This document shows positions 21,995 through 33,097 of a DNA stretch of 64,000 nt, piece by piece. The DNA lies in contig CM028333.1 of the NCBI GenBank assembly GCA_016647705.1, positions 11,048,616 through 11,112,615 on the forward strand, read 5' to 3'. The position numbers were made by a program, and so were the translations under genes. The DNA comes from Eucommia ulmoides. Taxonomy: Eukaryota; Streptophyta; Magnoliopsida; Garryales; Eucommiaceae. Numbering within the stretch: position 1 is the first letter of the stretch; the number at the start of each line of letters is the position of its first letter. The notes under the pieces were generated by a model, which was not told where the DNA came from, made no database searches, and was given only the letters and a program-made list of their open reading frames with translations.

Positions 21995-23150
21995 TCAAGT
22001 CAGAGGTCTACCGGTTGATCCTCTACCACACCCCTGAACACTGCTAGGGCCAACACTACCCACACTGCTCGTAGAATGTGTAGATATAACAGCAGATTTC
22101 AGACAATTCGGAGATATGTGACCCGGCTCATGACAATAAAAACATATTGGGCCTCCCATGGGACAGTCCCTAGCAAAATGATCTGGTGATCCACATTGAT
22201 AACATACAGGTATCCCGGCTCGACTAACCATCTGGCTCCTACCTTGTCCTTGCTGGCCGAAATTCTGTTCGGATGCATTCTGTTGTCGCCCGGAGTACGA
22301 TTGTCCTGAACCTCAGCTCCTAGCGGATTGGTTGGTTGTTGGGGCCCGAGCAAGTGGCGATCGAACTACAACCCCTCGAGAAGTGCCACCTGGATATCTG
22401 ATAGGTGACTCGAATAGACTCTTTTTATACTGCTTGCGATTCTCGACTACTTCTCGTATATCCTACTCTATTAATTTTGCCGTGTTTACCAATTCCACAT
22501 AACTTTTGATTAGCTTGCCCATAAACCTGGAATGTATTTCTAGATCAAATCCTTTCTGGAATCGTCTACATCTTGCCTCTTCTGTTTTCACCAAATCAGG
22601 AGCAAATTGGGACAGGGCATCGAATTTGATTTCATACTGTAGAACGGTCATCTTCCCCTGTTTTAGTGATATGAATTCATCCTCTATTTGGAACTAATAG
22701 GATTCAGGAAAATATTTTTCATTAAACACTACAACGAATCGATCCCAATAAATCTCTTCGTTTGGAACTGAAATTAACCTCTTAATTTCCTCTTACCAAT
22801 GTTCGGCCTTTCCTTTCAACTGGGAGGTGGCAAGAGGAACTCGACTGTCATCGGTAATTCTCATTGCCTCGAATACGTGCCCTACGCTCTTCAACCAATT
22901 TTTAGCATCAGCAGAACCCACAGTTCCCATAAAAGTTGGGGGGTCCAATTCCTTGAATCTTTTTAGGAGTACCGCCTGAGAAGTAGCTATGTCGATTTAG
23001 CCCTTCTGATATTCTATCATCTTTGTCTGCTACTTTGTCAGTTGTGCAGCAGTCTGTAAAATTCGATCGACTACATCCAAACTTTCTTGCGTCCTATCTT
23101 TCTTCTTCAAGGGCCCAGTACTTTTATTTTCACGCTTCTTACTCAAGATC
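21995..23150 (-). pseudogene. Gypsy A gag with two zinc knuckles, broken
   Basis: Read on minus, a capsid-like region (DPPTFMGTVGSADAKNW... ATSQLKGKAEHW, then EEARCRRFQKGF) is interrupted by TAA/TAG codons near 22797 and 22697. The C-terminal part holds two CCHC knuckles: CYQCGSPDHFARDC and CFYCHEPGHISPNC (22210-22090). Gag forms the virus-like particle and binds RNA. The start codon was not fixed; upstream text to the primer-binding site at 23341 is leader. Confidence 0.82.
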
Positions 23151-23329
23151 TGAAATGAGATTTAATAAGCAACTAGGCCACCCAGGCAAACGACAGTGCA
23201 TGGCGCAAATATATTATTTAATTCAATAAAATAACTACCACTCACGTGTCGAACCTACCTATCGACACCATATTTCATGGTCCACTACTGGTTAGACAAT
23301 CTGACACATCTACAGAACCTATAACCTAA

Positions 23330-23341
23330 GCCTTGATACCA
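23330..23341 (-). promoter_or_regulatory. Primer-binding site of gypsy A
   Basis: On minus, TGGTATCAAGGC begins five bases after the 5' LTR. It resembles the usual initiator-Met tRNA site (TGGTATCAGAGC), with changes toward its end. Confidence 0.7.
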
Positions 23342-23346
23342 AAAAG

Positions 23347-25061
23347 TGTTACACCCCTCCCCGGGCCCCCATCGCCCGAGGTCGGTCGTGACTCAACTTG
23401 ATGTTACCTGACCGGTCAAAAAATATATATATATATACATGCATTGCTATATTTTTTTTTTCCAAAAATATATTTACCTATTTTAAAATTTGGGAATACA
23501 CATTTCCCAAATATTTACAACAAAACCACAAAAAAATGAACCTTCCACGGTTCACATCTGTCCAGCCAACCTTCCAAAACGACACCACCTCCTAACTCTA
23601 CCTACTACCAGTAGTGGACCCATTCTTAGCTGCGTCACTTGAAATCAAATATTTTATCGGTGTACTGTCTTCATCATATAAAATCATTTCATAGATCAAG
23701 TATAATTATCAAATACCACTTTTCAAAATATAATATAATATAACCGCATATCATGCCGGGATAAAATTCCACTGTCATCATTGCAGTAAGATAATTAATT
23801 TAAATTAATCAATTCAACATTTCAATATATAATAAAATACCGCACTCATATTTCTTACTAGCCATAGGATCGTTTCACTTCATAATCGGGAGTTACGACG
23901 GTACCGTAACCTGTACAACTGTGTCATCTAAAGTGACTTTCAATGTCAAGACCATTTAATATCCCCAATGGTAGGGGCAGTCATCTACAAGATTTTCACT
24001 CTTGACAAGTCTACATATATCCACCCTACAGGACTTGCCTGACAGGTAACGATAAATATCCACTCTGCAGGACTTGCCTGACAGGTATCAACAAATATCC
24101 ACCCTGCAGGATTTGCTTGACAGGTAACAACATATATCCATCTTGTAGGTCTTGCCTAACAGGTAATCCACATTTTGCAGGACATACCCTTCTGACGAGA
24201 AGACAACTATAATATAATCGGATAATAAAATCCACTTTCCACCTTTAAAAATTTACTTGATCCACATAATTTATAGAACAGTCCATTTTAATAAATATGT
24301 TTTTTCCACAATTTATAAAAAAATATAATTTTTCAATTTACATAGAAGGCAGTACACTCACCTCGTTTTCCGCGTTACCCAAAAATATTGTCGCCGAAAT
24401 ACTACGCAGGTAGCGGCGCCTATAAACCTAACAGCGATAGGGCCTAAATTAATAATTTATTTAAAATAAATCTACTATGCAATGTGTGGCCCTAAAATAC
24501 AGACTTTTCTATTCCCTAATTTTTTTTATTATACGAAATTATTATACGTCTAATTTTCTATATTAATATTAACTGTACGAAAATTATTATAGTAACGATT
24601 ACAAAAATTTCGCATTAATAATTTAATTTGTAGAAAAATATTAATCAACTGTTAAAAATTTTATTAGTCGACGAAATACTAAAAATTGTCGTTTAATGAA
24701 ATTTACAATTTCTATTTTAATTTGTATTCTTCGCAAATTTAATATATTTATACCTACTATATTTCTCAAATCCACGTATATATTTTTGACATATAAATAT
24801 ACATGTATACTTGTCCGTATAAATAATCACATGAATTAAACGTGCGATATATTTTATTTTTAATAATATACATGTGTGTCATGTGTGTGTATATATACAT
24901 ACACACGCCTACATATATATGTGTGTGCGTGTATATATATACCTAGACAAGATAATAGGAAAACTTGTTCCAGCAAGTTCCTAGTTCTTTCCTTTCTTTT
25001 TTTTTCTTGTATGGTTTGTTCCTTTTTTCTAGCCGAATACCTATAGGAATATATAGTGATA

Positions 25062-25113
<52 letters not shown>

Positions 25114-25551
25114 ACATTTCCACTTTTCTTCCATTTTTTTTTTCTTTTGGCGTATGATCAAGACACGTGGGTTCTTTTTTACCCACATTTTCCTTGATTT
25201 TATCCTTTTTTTTCCTTTGTTTCATTTTTTTTTTTTTTTGGATCATCTAGTAAGAGTTAAAATTACATAAAACCTCGCTTAACTTTTTAACATTAAATTT
25301 AAACCCAACTTAAATTAGTATTTTAAAATGGCAATTGACCCTCTAGCTATTATTATTTTATTTTTATTTTATTTTAAATTAAATTTTTAAATACCGTAAT
25401 AACCTCTAAAATTTTAACAATCAAACCTTTAAATGTCACCATAATCCCCAATTTTTTAAAGTAGATAGTAAATAGCACAATGCCCCCGATCTTTTTCTAA
25501 ATGTTCTAAAATACAACTAGGAATATGCACATGCAAACATCGGGTCTTACA
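23347..25551 (-). repeat. 5' LTR of gypsy A
   Basis: The 2205-bp LTR begins TGTTACACCC and ends GGGTCTTACA on +, giving inverted TG/CA-type termini. It has the 45-bp tandem units (about 24010-24185), an extra segment of about 125 bp at 24938-25062 that the other LTR lacks, and a (GT)n microsatellite at 25077-25111. Confidence 0.92.
25077..25111. repeat. (GT)n microsatellite in gypsy A 5' LTR
   Basis: About 17 GT dinucleotides, against about eight in the 3' LTR. Confidence 0.95.
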
Positions 25552-25556
25552 GTTAG
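25552..25556. repeat. Target-site duplication GTTAG (right) of gypsy A
   Basis: It matches 16671-16675 exactly. Confidence 0.9.
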
Positions 25557-26574
25557 GACAGGATTTTATGGGCGCGACATGAAACTAATGGAAGTCTTTG
25601 GTGCAGCACTAAGGCAAGGAATATAGAACGTGGGCGCAATGCCATGTTTTGATCATAGTCATGTGACAGGATGACAAACCGTTAGAAGCAACAGTGCATC
25701 TGGTTAGAAAATATGAATACGACATAGCAAGTTGTTGGGTGTAGAGACACAACGGAACAAGTAGAGTTAGTTGAGCAGTTGATACTTAATCAATGTGCGA
25801 AAATTGGCTAAGTGTAGTTAATTTATGGGACATGTGTTGCTCATGTGGGGAAGTTATTGGTGTTGGCTAGAAAACTAATTAGGTAACTGCACTGTTGTCA
25901 TATTTAGTCACCTGTCCAACAATTTCAGAGCATGTTCCCTAGTACTTGGGGTTGTCAACTGCATTCTTTACCTATAAATATGTGTATTCGTATTGTGTTA
26001 GGTTAAGTAATGAATAATTGTTGTTCCTGCAACCCTTAACGAGAACATAGTATGTGTTTCCTTATTTTCACTGAGTAATAAAACATGGTTGACTTTGCCT
26101 GTAAATCGTTTCATTTTCATACTGTTTCTGGTGAGTGCGTGTGCGTGGGGTTGGTTTGATATTATGTTGTCCATGAATACTTAAGCAGCTTATTGGTTGG
26201 TAGGTAATCGAGCCATCACTGGTATGAAAAAAGTTTTGTCAAAAATTAAACCTGTGACACAATGGATAATGCAAAGAAAGTTCTTTAATTTCTAGGGTTA
26301 GATGAAGAGAAATTTTATGTTGGTTTTAATGATTTGGAGGTAAATATGATAATCATAGACTACTTCATGTAAGGTACATAAGATGTGACATCGAGAATGT
26401 AAATCTTTTCACTTGATTTTTCATAGACGGTGCCAAATGAAATTGCTAAAAAACCTACTATACTTCAGTTTCTGACTCTTCGATCAATACCTACAAAAAT
26501 TAGAAAATACTTAAGATATCGGTGTGATATATGCCAATTACCCTCTAGCATGAGAATAAGTTAATCAGGAATTA
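25557..26574 (+). mobile_element. Older LTR-type repeat, right side of gypsy A
   Basis: The text continues the repeat interrupted by gypsy A. A TATAAATA-type box at about 25972 is followed by an R/U5-like stretch and, near 26220, GGTATGAAAAAAG in a position where a primer-binding site could be. A short decayed gag-like opening (ATGGATAATGCAAAG at about 26261) follows. From 26455 it matches 15955-16075. No intact gene is present. Confidence 0.4.
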
Positions 26575-26579
26575 AATGG
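26575..26579. repeat. Target-site duplication AATGG (left) of solo LTR
   Basis: AATGG precedes TGTTGATCC and is matched at 28886-28890. Confidence 0.88.
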
Positions 26580-28885
26580 TGTTGATCCTAAGATTTTGAT
26601 GGACAATTAAATGTTGATATTTTTTGTGGAACTAATGAGTTTATTGAGTGTTTCAGTGATAAAGTTCCATTGACGATTTAATCATGAAAAAATTGTTGAA
26701 GATGATTTTGGATGCAAGAGACTGACAAATATAAGAGTATTAAGAGACTGAAGATTTTGAAGAATTTAGAGAAAACAACTCAAGTTAATTTTTATTCTTA
26801 ATGTATCTCGATTAGGATCACACACGACACAAAAATAATTTTATGATTATATGTGTTTTTTTAAAGGATCCTAATTAGTTAAACATATTTATTCCTACGT
26901 GAAATTGAAGAAAAAAATATTGATCTAAGAAATATTAGAAATTAAAATTGATTTACGGAGTTAATTTAGTTAACTGAGAAAAGAAATCGATTAAAGGGGG
27001 CAAAAACGTCGAAGATTTGAGTTAAAAATGAATTAAGGAAGAAGAGTGTCTCTGAATCTTTTGATCGACTACTCGATCGACCTATGGCCAATGAGTGAAC
27101 TCTCTGAATCGATAGGTCAACAGACCAAGGTGTATCGATCGACCTACCATAGCTGGATTTTGGCTTGTGGAACTCTCTGAATCGTTCGGTCGACAGACCA
27201 AGGAGTAGCGGTCGACCGACGAGCTAGAACTTTTGGCTTGGGCTACAACCTAAATTGATCGATCGACATGTGGTGATTGGTTGGTCAATCGATGGTTTAG
27301 TTTTAGGTTTAGAGGATTTCGTGAATTTTTTCAAAAAAATAGTCGTTTTATGGTTTAGATCTGATAGATATCTTAGGGATCTAATGGTATTTAAGATATG
27401 TCATTGGTATTTTGTTATCCCTATAGATATGGTTCATATATTCTGATTATTTCTTAAATTGGTTCATAAAATTCTTTCTATGCTATCTAATTGAGTTTGG
27501 GAAAATATTTGAGGGACTAAATTGATCATTTTAAAAGTTATAATTAAGTGAATTATACCAGGATTGTGTCATAATGGTATAAGGGGTTTATTAGAGCAAT
27601 TAAATGTCATGATAAGTGAAAACTAGCCGTTTGAGGACTTGTTTTAATTTTCTATATATAGACCTGCGTTTTTAAGATTCCAAAAAATTCCAATCAATCA
27701 AATTTCAAGAGCTATTCAATTCATGAGCTTTCTAAGAGTGATTATTCTGAATTCATATTGAGAATATAGTGAGATTATTCTTGAGAAATGTTCTTTAGAA
27801 AATTTGTCGTGGATTATTGCTGTTACCGATTTGGAGTTTCATATTTATTCAATCTATATTCATTTCGGTGGTATTCTGGTGAGATCGTTCCATGTCTTTA
27901 CTCTTAACTATTGTTTAATATTATTATTTGATACTTGAAATTTTGATCTTTTGAATCGTTTTCCTGAATTTTAAATTGATTGAAAATATTTTTAAAATGA
28001 TTTCTTGTGAAAATCTGATTACGAACTAAATTGTGTGCCACCCGTTTTTATTAAAATCAGATTTTGAAATTTTCACTTTATTTCTATCACTAATATCGGG
28101 ACATTAATTGAGTTTAAATTAATCTGAAGTGGTAGAAGTTCCGAGTGGGAAAAAACTTATCAATTTTGTAATTGGTGAGTTGAGTGCGGATTAGATATTA
28201 TTGGGAGTGTCTAATCAAGGGTAGCTGATTTCAATCTCTATCGGTAAAGAGATTGAGATTTGATCTTTACCTAGAGTATAAAAAGATTAAGTTACTCATT
28301 TTCCGTGAAAAGAGATAGGGGTAATTCTTTCTAACTAGAATTAATTTTTGAGTGAATTTGTAACGGTTCAATCCTTACTGGGTAAAATGATACTTGGAGT
28401 GTTTTTGTGAGGTTTAATTCTTAAGTCTAAGGTATAAAAAAAATTAGGTTGTGATTATTCCTATAATAGAATTAGATTAATATTTAGTCTGGAAAAAAGA
28501 TAGAGGTTATTCCTTAACCTGTGAAAAAGAATTGTAAAAGTTGATTCTGAGCTTGCAAAAAGAATCATTTTGTAAGGGTTTGGTTCCTACCTGGTTAAAG
28601 AGATCATAGTGATTAGTGGGTGCAACTCTCCGTGAAACTCGGGAGATTAGATTAGCCAAGAATAGCTTGGTGAACCAGTATAAATTTCTGATGTGTTGTT
28701 TTATTTATTTTATTTATATTTTGTTGTTTGGGTGTGCACCTAGTTGATATTATATATCCGTTGCTATAAAGATAATAATTAATTCAGGATAAAATTAATT
28801 ATTTGATTTTTGAAGTGTTATTATTTGATTAATTTTTATTACTACCCAATTCTCCCCCCCTCTTGGGTAGCTCGTTGGACCAACA
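26580..28885. mobile_element. Solo LTR, 2306 bp, Sirevirus-like
   Basis: The segment begins TGTTGATCC, ends GGACCAACA, and is flanked by AATGG on both sides. The pre-insertion sequence is recovered by comparison with 16070-16090. No internal coding region, primer-binding site or second LTR is visible, so it is a solo LTR left by LTR-LTR recombination. Long size, CGATCGAC-rich tandem units (27097-27241) and the C-rich stretch before the end resemble LTRs of Sirevirus-type copia elements; that lineage call is an inference. Confidence 0.82.
27097..27241. repeat. Two 72-73-bp tandem units with CGATCG/GGTCGACC palindromes
   Basis: Both units start GAACTCTCTGAATCG and contain CAGACCAAGG plus a palindromic ATCGATCGAC or CGGTCGACCG core. 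Confidence 0.8.
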
Positions 28886-28890
28886 AATGG
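28886..28890. repeat. Target-site duplication AATGG (right) of solo LTR
   Basis: It matches 26575-26579 exactly. Confidence 0.88.
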
Positions 28891-29707
28891 AATTATAATT
28901 GTTACTAGCATGTATGTATATAAGTAAAATTCATACATAATTCCCCTTGATTTGATGAGAATGAATCAAACCGAAACTGATTCTATTCATTAACTATTTC
29001 AAACATTACACCATTATAGGTCGTAGTTTCTCAACCTGAATCAATATTACTTATTCACTACACTTTATACAATATGGGTTATTCTCATCTAGGCTCATTC
29101 CGACATTAACCTATAAGGCTTTAATGTACGACTTTACTGCGACTTTTACCCTTATCAACAACTTGTATCTTGGAACTATTTGTCCATTGAGACCTTTACG
29201 TGGGAAGACACTTATGGTTTTAGGGAAACGTTAATGTGCCTTTTGTTAACTAATCCACTCGGGTCTCAATGAGATGAGACAGAGGATGCAATCACAAGTA
29301 ATCTCAAGACCTCGAATATCGACCTTACCTCGACTTACCTGAGTATTCATCTTTGGGCCCACACAATGCTACTAGTCTCGGGGCTATAAGAGACTAGGCA
29401 TACGTACCCATATCTCGGGCCTTGACTTACTGCTTGGGACTAGTTATCGAATCTCGTTATATAAAAAAAGTGAGTTAGATAACTCATTTGATGGGCTCCT
29501 CAATCTTGTTATGATTAATGAGGATTGACCGAGATCTCGAGAAAGATTTGCCAAATAAATCTGAAAGTAATAATTACTGAAATTTCAAAAATAAACACTT
29601 AATTGATCATGAAATAAAAACTAATAATAGTTAAACAATATCAATGTGAACATTACTAGGCATGTATAAACAATAAAACCAAATTCTTAAATTTCTGTGA
29701 AGGATCA
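28891..29707. other. Continuation of the older repeat; no gene
   Basis: 28891-29110 matches 16080-16320 (GTAAAATTCAT...GAATGAATCAAACCGAA). 29110-29700 holds no recognisable domain or repeat match within the window. Confidence 0.45.
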
Positions 29708-29710
29708 TAA

Positions 29711-30832
29711 AGATGCGTTTGTTAATCATTCTCATCCCATTCCATTCCCATCCCAGATTTTTGGAATTTCTGTTTGGGAATTGCATTTGGTAAATCCGAT
29801 TTCCGTTCACATTCCCTTCCCAAAACTAAATTTCATTCCCATTTTTCTTAATAGGTGAAAAACAAAAAAAAATTAATCCCATTTTTTACCATCCCATTCC
29901 CATTTCTTAAAAAAGACACGGAGGGTATTTTTTCAATTGTTAGTAAGACCGCCCTTCAAACTTTGGTAGTCTCTTTTTTTCTCTATTTTTTTTTTTTTTT
30001 TTTTTTTCTTCTTCAACGTTAAACTTTTTCCTTCTGCTCTCCATTGTCGCTGACCTCCTCCAACCGTCGTCGTCGTTGTCATCAATTTTGTCTGCTTATA
30101 GGGTTTCGATTTCGAAATCGAAATAGGGTTCGTTGTCGTCTTCTTCAGTTCGTCGTCTGTTTGGTTTCGATTTCGAAATCGAAATCAAAACCCTATTTCA
30201 ATTTCGATATCGAAATGTAAAATCGAAACAGGGATTTGGATTTCGAAATGTGATTTTGAAATTGATTTCATATATAAATGTAGAGCGTGAACATTCATCA
30301 TTCAAAACCAAAAACAAAAGTAAAAACAGAGGCAAGATGTGAATGTTTACGTAATAGAAATAATGAATTAAACTTTAAAGAAAGACTTACCTAGATATTC
30401 AAACAATGAATAATAACGAAGTAGATATAGGCTCAATTTTGAAAATTTGACTCTATGCCCTTAAAGCAAATTCAAGCCCCCACACTATTGCTAATGGCAA
30501 AATAGATGTTTGTCTCCCAAGGTACAACGATCTTCAAGTTTCCGGTACAAGCATTTTAAACCAAAAATTTCGGTGAACTGAACTTGTGATTGAACTCTCA
30601 CAAAATTCTATATTTTTGTGATTTGGTAGTGATCTGAAGTGTTGATATGTTGTGAATCAGATAATCTAAATTGAATGTAAAGCCTCATATTTATAGAAGA
30701 TCAAAAGATACCATCGAATAGATGCAATTTGGAAAGACACTTGTTCACGTGAACGTTCACGCCGAACAGTTACTAATGAACATTCACGTCTATTCATTGG
30801 TACTGTCTCAAGATTAACTGTTAAGCAATTAA
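29711..30832. other. MITE-like end plus palindromic AT-rich DNA; no gene
   Basis: TAA followed by AGATGCGTTTGTTAATC at 29708-29727 looks like a Tourist-like terminus, and CATTCCCATCCC-type text nearby resembles the element at 30833. A matching far end was not found. A T run lies at about 29988-30007, and two perfect 20-bp palindromes lie at 30104-30123 and 30165-30184. Open frames here are short and unsupported. Confidence 0.35.
30104..30184. repeat. Two copies of a perfect 20-bp palindrome
   Basis: TTTCGATTTCGAAATCGAAA occurs at 30104-30123 and 30165-30184, and shorter related pieces (TTTCGATATCGAAA, GATTTCGAAATG) follow to 30250. The unit is self-complementary. Confidence 0.9.
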
Positions 30833-31476
30833 GGTGGCGTTTGGTAACCGTTTCTTTTTCCATTCCAGCAGTGGGATGGGAATGGGATAGGATGGGATGA
30901 GAATTTTATTTCCTTCTTGGGAGTAGAATCACGTTTTGTAACGATATTTTTTTTTTTTTTTTTTAGAAGAGAATCGCGTTTGGTAATGATTTTATCCTAA
31001 AATCAATTTATTTTTTTTGAGATTTTTTTTTTTTGGCTGGACGGCGGCAACGGTGACGGTGGCGACGACTAGAGGGTGGTTGACGGTGGCGGACGGCCGG
31101 CGGCAGGCGGCGTCGAAAATTGTCAGGTGGCCGGCGGCGGCGGTGACCGGCCGGTGATATCGGAGGTGACCGGCGATAGTCGCCAGCGGCGCGGTGGACA
31201 GTGACGGGTCGCCGGCGACGAGTGGTGGCGGACGGCAATGAGCAGTGGTCAACCGGCGGATGAACAGTGAAATTGGTTTTGGAAATGGAATGAGAATTAT
31301 GAGAAATAACTTTCTTTTGTTTCTCATTTCTTAAGAAGAAAATGGGCACAATTCTCAAATGGGAATGAAATGGAAACGAAAACAAAAATTATCAAACGCT
31401 ATTCCCAAACAGAATTCCCAAAAATTTAGAAATGAAATGGGAAATTCTGGAATGAAAACGGTTACCAAATGGGGCT
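30833..31476. mobile_element. Tourist-like TIR element carrying a GC-rich insert
   Basis: The ends GTTTGGTAACCGTTTC (left) and GGTTACCAAATGGGGC (right) are inverted, and TAA flanks both sides (30830-30832 and 31477-31479). The 644-bp element has AT-rich arms but a strongly GC-rich middle (about 31035-31265) built of GGCGGCGG/GACGGTGGC-type text. Minus-strand open frames there are Pro/Arg/Ala-rich and not recognised. The insert may be captured host sequence. Confidence 0.6.
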
Positions 31477-31479
31477 TAA

Positions 31480-33092
31480 GTAACTTCTTAATCGCCACCT
31501 ATTTAAATTTTAAAATGTCCTGGTGGGTCAAGATCTAATCCGACCTAGATCTGGCCAAACTCGACCCAATCCCGATCCAAATCTGGATTAGATTGACCCG
31601 ACTCAAACTTGAACTCAAACCCTGACCCGGCCCAACCTAATTCGCGTTATATGCTTGTTGCCTAGTGACTTGCCTTTGATTTCTAACCTATAACTTGATA
31701 TAGACTCAAGTTCTTTTTCCAATACCAATGTGAGATTGCCTATAACTTATAACTTGATATGACGCTTAAGTTCTTCCTCCACAAGCGATGTGAGATTGTC
31801 CATTCATTCTAGTCTTCAATCAATCTCAAGTGGGTTACTTTGAAAGTTAAATTCTCATTCAAATCTTAGTCATTTTTGGCATATAGATATACCATGTCGA
31901 TCCTCAAACAACAAGGAACGCATTGGAATACTAATTTCATTAATTTAATTAATGGGTCTCACTTTAATTAATTAATGAAAGTAGTAAAAAATTCTAACAA
32001 AATCTTCTCATACCAATAAATACAAAGGCACTGCCAAGCCAAGGTACTCACTATTTATGAGGAAAATTCTGCCAAAATTCTATAAGAACCAAACACTATT
32101 AATTCTTACACCGAAAGTGTAATGTCGGTAGACCCACGAGCGTGTGCATTGATTTGCAGGATCTTAGTTGAAGGAGTTTGTGTTTTAAATCAAATGTGCA
32201 CCATATCTAACTATCCATATATGTGTGTGTGTATTTCATTCAATTTTCATAACATTTTACAATTATCCTATAAATTGGAAACATTTAGATGTATTGGAAG
32301 TGTATTTCAGCGTATCGGACATATCAAGGGTGTATGAGATGCATCAAAATTATTATTTTTCTATTTTTTAAAATTTTTTAAAATGTTTGTGTTGAGAATT
32401 GCATATTTTACATAATTTTTGTAAATCTTTTAATTAATTTGCGTCATATGTTTAATGGTTTTTTTAAAATATATAAAAATAAATAAAAGAGGTTAAACTT
32501 GATACACTTCTTGTCATTTTAATAATATCTTAAACATCTATTATAATATTTTATTGACAAAAATATCCTTATAATTTTTTTATTTTTTTTATTTTTCTAG
32601 TTTCTACTTCTCTTTTCCTTGTTTTTTATTTTCTATTTTTTTCGTATTATTTATTTAATATGATTTATTTTCACTTTTATGTTTATTGCTTTAGTTTGTG
32701 TATGATGTTTATAGAAGAAAAAAAATCAAAAGTAACAAACTAAAAAACAAAAAGCAGAAAATAAAAACAAAAAGAAAACCAAAAATAAAATTTAATTTTT
32801 TTAAAAAAAATCAATTTTTGTTTTTATTTTTTATTTTGTTTTTGAATTCCTATTTTTTATTTTATGTTTGATTTTTCATTTTTTTTTCCTACTTTTATAT
32901 TTTTTACATTTTGTATTTTGATTTTATTTTTCTATAAATACCATACAAAAAATAAATAAATAAAAAATTGGGGAAAAGAGAAAGCGAGTAGAAAATATAA
33001 AATAAAAATACAAAAAAATATATATATATATTGTAAAGATGTTTTTGTCAAAGGGTGTCTCAGGTAAAACCAGATTGAAAAGATAAGAGGTG
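31480..33092. other. Intergenic, with one hairpin-like low-complexity segment
   Basis: 31510-31640 has GACCCGACTC-type text with no coding signal. About 32500-33090 has a T-rich half followed by an A-rich half able to pair, resembling about 52200-52600 (both have GTGTCTCA near one edge); it is probably a MITE family with decayed ends. No gene is supported. Confidence 0.4.
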
Positions 33093-33097
33093 TTTCA
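33093..33097. repeat. Target-site duplication TTTCA (left) of gypsy B
   Basis: TTTCA precedes the left LTR; the right side has TTTTA (40302-40306), a four-of-five match differing by a C/T change. Confidence 0.6.

Larger units (their letters stand above)
16676..25551 (-). mobile_element. Gypsy A: full-length Ty3/gypsy chromovirus-like element, inactive
   Basis: The 8876-bp element is bounded by LTRs (16676-18513 and 23347-25551) and by GTTAG on both sides. On minus it runs 5' LTR, primer-binding site, gag, protease, RT, RNase H, integrase with chromodomain-like tail, polypurine tract, 3' LTR. Gene order PR-RT-RH-INT and the C-terminal chromodomain-like segment point to a chromovirus (Del/Tekay-like). 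Multiple stops and frameshifts in every domain show it is dead. The LTRs differ by many substitutions and by two large indels, so the insertion is not recent. Confidence 0.92.

Noticed and set aside
24860..25270. ORFs with poly-Thr/His or Val/Cys stretches
   Set aside because: They are translations of the GT microsatellite in the gypsy A LTR.
31008..31385. Two minus-strand Pro/Arg-rich ORFs as a gene
   Set aside because: They lie wholly inside the GC-rich part of a Tourist-like element, overlap in two frames, and match no known domain.
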